A stretch of 64,000 nucleotides of DNA, from the NCBI GenBank assembly GCA_040437565.1, contig JBDOQK010000038.1:289540-353539 (forward strand), read 5' to 3'. Positions 58,100 through 64,000 of this stretch are shown here, in pieces. The notes below the pieces were generated by a model. It was not told where the DNA came from and ran no database searches. It saw nothing but the letters and a program-made list of their open reading frames with translations. The DNA is from Albugo candida. Lineage: Eukaryota; Oomycota; Peronosporomycetes; Albuginales. Every line of letters starts with the position of its first letter. Position 1 is the stretch's first letter. Position numbers and translations under genes: made by a program.

Positions 58100-61000
58100 G
58101 GAACTGCCAACTCCTATCAAAGAGCAGCAGCGTGTGAACATCAAGCGCATCCCACCATTGACCTCATCACGTCATTGAGGATGCAGGTGAACATGATAGA
58201 ACTTAAACTGAAGGAGTACTAGTGCAGCGAGGTTCCATGGACATCAGATGCATCCATGCCATGACCACATTACTTCATTGTTCGAGATTCCATGGATATC
58301 CGATGCGTCTATGCGATGATCCCATTACGTCATTATGGATGCATGCGATACAAACGAAGCTTGAAGATTGCAGATGTATGAAGCAGCTGTTTAGTTGCTA
58401 GTGATTCAAGTGTCAGCACCTAATTGTAATTAATCTAAGGCATTGTGCTATATTTGTAGTTTACCATTCTATCCTTGCATAATCCGTAGAAATCTACCTT
58501 TTTTTCATTACAGGACTACTAGATGTAGTATTTTGTGGTTATAGTCATTCGAGTGACTGATAACTTCATATGTAGCACATGGATGGTAGCATCTATACCG
58601 ATAGTCCAAGGACGACAGCTTTTACTCCGCGATGAGCAGCTTGATACCAACAATTACAATATACTACAATACCGGTAAACAAAGAGCAAATAGCAATGTA
58701 CGCGTAATTATCCTCTCATTAGTCGCGCGTCAACATAGACTGAATATGTCAGGTCAAGCAAGAGCTTATTCTACAGGTGTAGCACACTATTCAGAATGAT
58801 TGTTGAGACAAGGAACAATAGGAAATATAAATATATATTTTTTCTCTTCTTACGATATATGAATAATTCTTCAGTGCAAGCTTCTTTGTCTTTTTCTAAC
58901 AGATCCGCGAGACTGCGCAAGACATTCACGGTTGTGTCCTGTCCCATGCATCAGTTGAAGACGATCATTCCATATTTAATTCGTTCACATGGGGCCAGTT
59001 TCTGTTTCTCTGTTTGTAAGTAAGACTCGACCATCCCGCGAAAAACACGAGCGTCTTTAGTCTCAAACTGCTGTTTGCCACTCTCAAGTACAAGTGGCTG
59101 ATTTGGGTGATTCTTCCTTGTGCGAACAGTACAGTAAATCTGTTTAATTCGCTTCCCGCAGTAAAGCTCCGATGCAAACGATGAGCTGTAAACGGACCGC
59201 GTGCTTATTGTGTGTTATTTTTACTTCGAGTGAGGTGGAACAAACCTTTTCTCAATTTGTAAGTCCATTCGCTCCATTTGCGTACTTTCACAGCAGAGAT
59301 AAAGTACTTTTGTGAGCAGACTGTCCAAATAGTCAGAACGCACCATTACACCTCTTCTTCGCTATTTACAAATAAACGCTCAGCGGAATGCTCGGAAATG
59401 AATGATTTCTCGCTTTTTGTACGGGCTACTCACACAAATGCACATATCAACACGTATGAACGTTTACCAGGCATTTGAAAGTGAAGCAGTCAATACGTAC
59501 GATCAAATTGCTAAAGGAAGTGTCAAGAAATAGCGTGGTTTGAATCATTTCGATCACACTTAAGATGCGGAACGCAAAGAGTTTCCATTACGCTTATAAG
59601 GGGGATCTTCACTACCGCTTAGAGCAATTACACTTTCGATTACGTAACGTCCAGCATCAAAGAGAAGGTTATGCAGCATTTTAGGCACGGAACACGATAC
59701 ACATGCCATGGTATAGTAAGATGATTCAAGAATTTGTGAAATCACATCCTTTTCCGAGATAGAGAGAGCGTCAAACGTGCAGGGAGTGAATTACCAAACT
59801 GAATGGAGATCCCGTCCACGTCAGGACAAAATTAGAAAAGTCTAAAGCATGTTGACAGCTTTCTTTATACTGCAGCTTCTATTATTATTACAACCGAACA
59901 CCTTATTTTGTGACATTTTGTCTCCGCTTTCATCGTTTTCAACCTGAAGAAGGGGATCCGCGAGTCCAACAAGTAACAGCCAACATAAACCGCAAAGTCG
60001 ATGCTACCTTTTGGACGAACTAACAAGTGAAATCATATCGCAACGATACGATTGTGAAGTGATTTTTTAGATCGGCAACAATAAAGAGGGTGGATGCTGT
60101 CCTTCACACGGATTAATGGAACCATCGTGTTGATGCACGTGAATGATTAAGACTCGTTATCATAAATATCTTCGCATACTGCTCCACATACAGCTCTGAG
60201 GGCGAAACGCTGTACAGAGAGTCGGGATGAAATTATGCACTCTCTTGTTAAATAGGTAACAGTTCTCACCATTTCAAACAACCGCAAGCTCTTTTGTTTA
60301 CTGAAAAGTATTTTGACCAAACTTAATGACTCTGTCGAATGAAATTGGTCACAATACTGAAAGTTTATCATTTATCAGTACGAAACCATTCTACAGCATT
60401 CATATGCTACTACAACCGAATACATTTCAAACATATTAGCGGTTGTATAACGCTGGACGTGTATTTGCAGGTACTTCGTTGACTTCTTTTAGGACATCTC
60501 AGACATGCGTTAGTGAGGATGTGTCTCCCTGGCAATGGATATCAACCCTTCATACCTCTACAGTGAATCAATCAATTTCTGACCTATTTTGTAAGATGAA
60601 AGCAAGCTGGTCAAGTTTGTACACGATTGTTGCCTGAGCTCAGTCAATCGATGATAAAGCACAAGGTAGGAAGTGAAGAGTTTCCGTCGTGTTTGCTGAT
60701 TGTCAGTTTGCCAGTTAAAAGCAGCATAGAAAATAATAGATGGAAAAATTGGGAAGACTACTACTAAGGAGCGGTGGCCCACCATCTCTCAAGAAACGAA
60801 ATCAAAGTTTCGTAATATTTCAAGACAATTGGGTTGGAAGAGACACAAATGATTGTTACGATAATGACAGATTGAAGAAAAAACTGTTTGGAATCTCACC
60901 TAAACATGCGATCTAAAAGAGAAAGATGAAAGGAACAGCAAAGAGTATGCGTTTGTAACTTGGAGATCGAACTCGTTTTGACTTTCATATTTCGTAACGT

Positions 61001-61537
61001 AAGCGCAATTGGTAATTGCGAAAAGGAAGATCCGCGACGTGAATTTTTGGATGACGCTTAGTGAAAGGAGTCGCAATCGACGACCAAAATGCGTTCAGTG
61101 TCACGACTTTTACTTTATTTATCTTCGCATATTCATATGCTTGCTCTTATAGAAGAAGAGAAGTCATTAGGGAGCCCTAATGAACTGAAGCCACGTTACC
61201 ATGAAGAATACGTTGTTTCTCTACATTCAAAATATGTAAGACGACTTATCGCACAGCATTGTATAGAACATCATATGTTTTCAATGTGGTAGAATCAGAA
61301 CAAATTCAGCAGGAAGAGTCAATATATGGCTCTAATTTCAGTACACACATTACTAAAGAGAAAAAAGAGAACGATAATGAAATCATAGGTCCTGGAAAAG
61401 AGAAGATGAAGACAAGCGACTTGACCTCATGGTGGAAGGTAAAGGCCAGCTATCGGTATATAATGCTCCAAAACGAAACACTTAAAAGTGAGTATAGCTC
61501 TCACTTTTCAATTTTATCGGCTTCAGCCACCATCACA
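58100..61537. other. No recognised gene
   Basis: Only frames of 60-75 codons. A frame at 61089-61292 starts with a hydrophobic stretch (MRSVSRLLLYLSSHIHMLAL) but stops after 67 codons without other features; a decayed secreted gene is possible. Confidence 0.4.
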
Positions 61538-62168
61538 ATGACCATTTCCAAGCTCCTAATTGCCGCATTCATCCTTATCAATACCCATCAAGCTCTTTCT
61601 AATTCATTACTAGAACCGACAACTGTGAATTTTGGACCTTTGGGAATCGTCTTTCTCTCAGCCCAATGTAGAAGTTTTCACTTTACGAAGGGCGCTTTTG
61701 AAACTGAATGCAGAGACAGAAAAAGTAACGATTTTATCGCAGTGCCGACCTCTCATTGTTTGGACATTTTAAAATTCAGAATGGAATCAGTAGTCAATCA
61801 TGCATTTCTATCGGACCAAACGGGTCTNNNNNNNNNNNNNNNNNNNNNNNNNNNNNNNNNNNNNNNNNNNNNNNNNNNNNNNNNNNNNNNNNNNNNNNNN
61901 NNNNNNNNNNNNNNNNNNNNNNNNNNNTGCTGCCTGGGTTGCAACTGCAGCTACCAAATTTGAAACAGGAAAAAGAACATCGCAAACCATTTTGTTCGAC
62001 TTAAACGAAGAGAATCTCGTTCTCCCACAAAGTTTCAACGAGGACATTAAAACCGAAAAGTATAAGTATACCTTCTGCCTCACAAAAGGAAAAACCACCG
62101 CATGTATCGATGTGCATAGGCTTCATCCTCTTCAAGGACGGCAAGGACGTGATTTAGAGCTAGCGTGA
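61538..62168 (+). CDS. Q-family secreted protein, diverged member (Q3), gap inside
   Basis: Starts with a signal peptide MTISKLLIAAFILINTHQAL. It has the family's Cys pattern CRDRKSNDFIAVPTSHC (matching CDKEPNSNKITIDIWPLSGC of Q1) and, after the gap at 61828-61927, the family block TILFDLNEENLVLP and TFCLTKGKTTACIDV. Q1 has QISFDLNENANLEV and LCIKVHERKFC at these places. Identity to Q1 is low, so this is an old paralogue. The part in the gap is unknown, so the reading frame across it cannot be judged. Predicted secreted; function unknown. Confidence 0.55.
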
Positions 62169-62503
62169 CATGGCAAGACTTGGTGTACAATTCAGAAAGG
62201 ACGATACTGTGTACAATGTTGCATTTCGAGTTATTCCAATACAAAGCACAAATGGCTTCGAAGCTACGTGGACAGAACAAATATGAATTAAATCACCAAG
62301 TTTCTTCTCGATTGACTTTTCATTGTGCGTATGATACTTTGACATCGCAGGAACGCTTCTTACGTAGAAGGCATACTAATTCTTCGCTTCGCAGCCCTGA
62401 TTACCGTCTCTTGAATCTCTAAGTGTTCTGCACAGCCACTGACATAGTTTATTCCTGACTCTCGAGTCTCAACATTGGTAGAATTACAGTAGGAGGGGGT
62501 TAA

Positions 62504-62751
62504 GGGGTTCACCCCAAGCTGTGTCGGTTAAGCACTAAAGCGCACCGAGCCCCTGCCGGAAGTTGTTAGTTCGATCCCCGGCAGTGTGGGCAGCGGTTTG
62601 ATCCCACCCAAGTAATAAGCTTGGACAATATCTGCCTCCCTATGTTTGGAGTCAAACTTACGTGATATTCACACGGTCAGGGGCTCATGATAGGATAAGG
62701 AAGGTAGTCAAAGAACCAGATAAAGAGTGTAATGAAATTTTTGACAAAGTA
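62504..62751 (+). mobile_element. tRNA-derived SINE, copy 3
   Basis: Full-length copy: GGGGTTCACCCCAAGCTGTG, GTCGGTTAAGCAC, GCGCACCGAGCCCC, B box GTTCGATCCCCGG, GTGTGGGCAGCGGTTTGA, body CTCCCTATGTTTGGAGTC and the 3' GACAAAGTA. It is the copy with the best B box. Confidence 0.85.
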
Positions 62752-64000
62752 GGAGGGTGTTATGGATACATTAAAGGAGCTGTTCGTCAAATTGCGAGTA
62801 TACGATAATCCTAATAAAGTTGTCTTCTGCAATACCGGCTATCTAATGTCGTTACCATACGTTGTGAGTCGTTACTCTTGGCAAAGGTAGAATCAAATTC
62901 CTTCCGTTTGTTGCTTTATTCAAGATCCACGTTTGCCGTAATTCCTAGAGTATAATGATGCTGACGGATGACGGCAGCTCTACTCAAATACGGCATCAAT
63001 ACCTCCATTCTCTGTCAAACCCATCATGACTTTTCGCAAAGAAGACAACTGTCGTAACGTCTGATAAAAAGGTCTTAATCATAGATACATGACTGATATG
63101 CTGCTTACTGAAGTAACCAGCAACTTTGCCACCCTTGTCCAAATTCTGATGCTGTGTTGTACATGTAGGCTTTTGAGGAGGACAAGAGAAGTGCATTATC
63201 AGGTGAACACGGCGAAAGATAATTTGATTAGTATTCAGGAATGCGTTTATTCGAGCTTAAAATGCATGAATTTGGGCATACGATAATGCTGCTTTTGAAC
63301 AGTCAAAATCGCAATCTATTGTCTTTCTGTAGCTTCGATTGTGTGTGTATGTATTGGAAAACTTCGTGCAAGATCCATGTGCTTAGACACGTTTAGTTTA
63401 GCGCTCTGCGTCCTCTCAGCCACAATGTTGTGGAGACTTTCCTGGTCCGTATAGCGTAGAAGATACGACTAGTCGTACGTCGTAAGTTTTCATCAGTCTC
63501 TCGAAAANNNNNNNNNNNNNNNNNNNNNNNNNNNNNNNNNNNNNNNNNNNNNNNNNNNNNNNNNNNNNNNNNNNNNNNNNNNNNNNNNNNNNNNNNNNNN
63601 NNNNNNNTGAAAAAAGATCTTTGCCGTGTGCGATTTTCTCGTAAGGATTTTCGACAAGCACTAGTGCTTCTGTGCATATGGTCGGGAGACGCACAGGAGA
63701 TTCTTTACGTCGACATGACAACTGTTTTTAACGCAACACTTTTCGACAGGTGTCAAGGAGGATACCACACCGCTTATCGTCAAAAAAATACGCTTCCGGT
63801 CAGTCTCAAAAATCGACTTCAAAGAAGAAAACCCGTCTTCCTATCGTACCGTGTTCAAGAGAAGTACCATTTGGCTAGAAGGTCTTCGACTGATACTCTA
63901 ACTATTCACCGACGTCTTCAGACGTGACGATAGCCCGAACATTTTCTACTGGGAAGCTTGATAACTATACAGCCTGGCGACTATCTTGGCGAAATTCAAT
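62752..64000. other. No recognised gene; gap 63508-63607
   Basis: A frame right of the gap (63628-63927, 99 codons, no ATG) begins with a moderately hydrophobic segment but has no other support. Confidence 0.35.

Noticed and set aside
61089-61292. Small secreted gene
   Set aside because: Hydrophobic start but only 67 codons and no relatives or cysteine pattern.
63628-63927. Secreted protein next to the gap
   Set aside because: Frame has no ATG start and begins at the gap edge.

Overview
The window looks like nuclear DNA of an oomycete, most likely a white rust (Albugo or a close relative). The reasons are packed genes with introns of about 45-75 nt, oomycete-type Ty1/copia gag and pol remnants, and small secreted Cys-rich proteins with a C-x5-G signature that recalls (but does not exactly match) the CCG class described from Albugo. 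The species call is an inference. The assembly has 18 gaps of exactly 100 N, at 1703, 6548, 7484, 9599, 17920, 23587, 24021, 26018, 30575, 31746, 33716, 37406, 40344, 51197, 56463, 61828 and 63508 (start positions; the last ends at 63607), plus the internal run counted with them. About ten gaps are flanked by the same sequence on both sides, so they are unmerged contig overlaps that double parts of genes. 

Layout. From 1 to 15.3 kb is repeat-rich: a decayed DDE transposase, a Ty1/copia fossil, a Mutator-like transposase with a zinc-binding tail, and three members (one whole, two decayed) of a Cys-rich secreted family called P here. From 15.9 to 31.4 kb is a compact housekeeping core of ten genes: an F-BAR/PH-like protein, a WD40 protein, a Ser-rich zinc-knuckle protein, a type I membrane protein with a GIN-like ectodomain, ARP6 (SWR1 chromatin-remodelling subunit) head to head with a chromodomain protein, a three-repeat Myb, a HAD-like conserved protein, a kelch protein and a COPI-associated membrane protein. 

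From 32.7 to 64 kb the window is again accessory DNA. It holds two tandem copies of a second secreted family (Q), separated by a copia fossil and a 274-bp foldback element. Next comes an inverted, decayed duplicate of the F-BAR/WD40 gene pair ending at another P-family gene. Beyond it lie a copia gag region, three copies of a tRNA-derived SINE, a Ty3/gypsy chromovirus fossil, a second gag fossil, an RTE-like LINE split by SINEs, and a diverged third Q gene at 61.5 kb. 

The pattern is a conserved gene-dense core with secreted, fast-changing genes in the flanking transposon-rich DNA. The strongest leads are the Q pair (amino-acid divergence far above that of its 3' flank), the P family's fixed cysteine spacing, and the inverted segmental duplication that joins the two.
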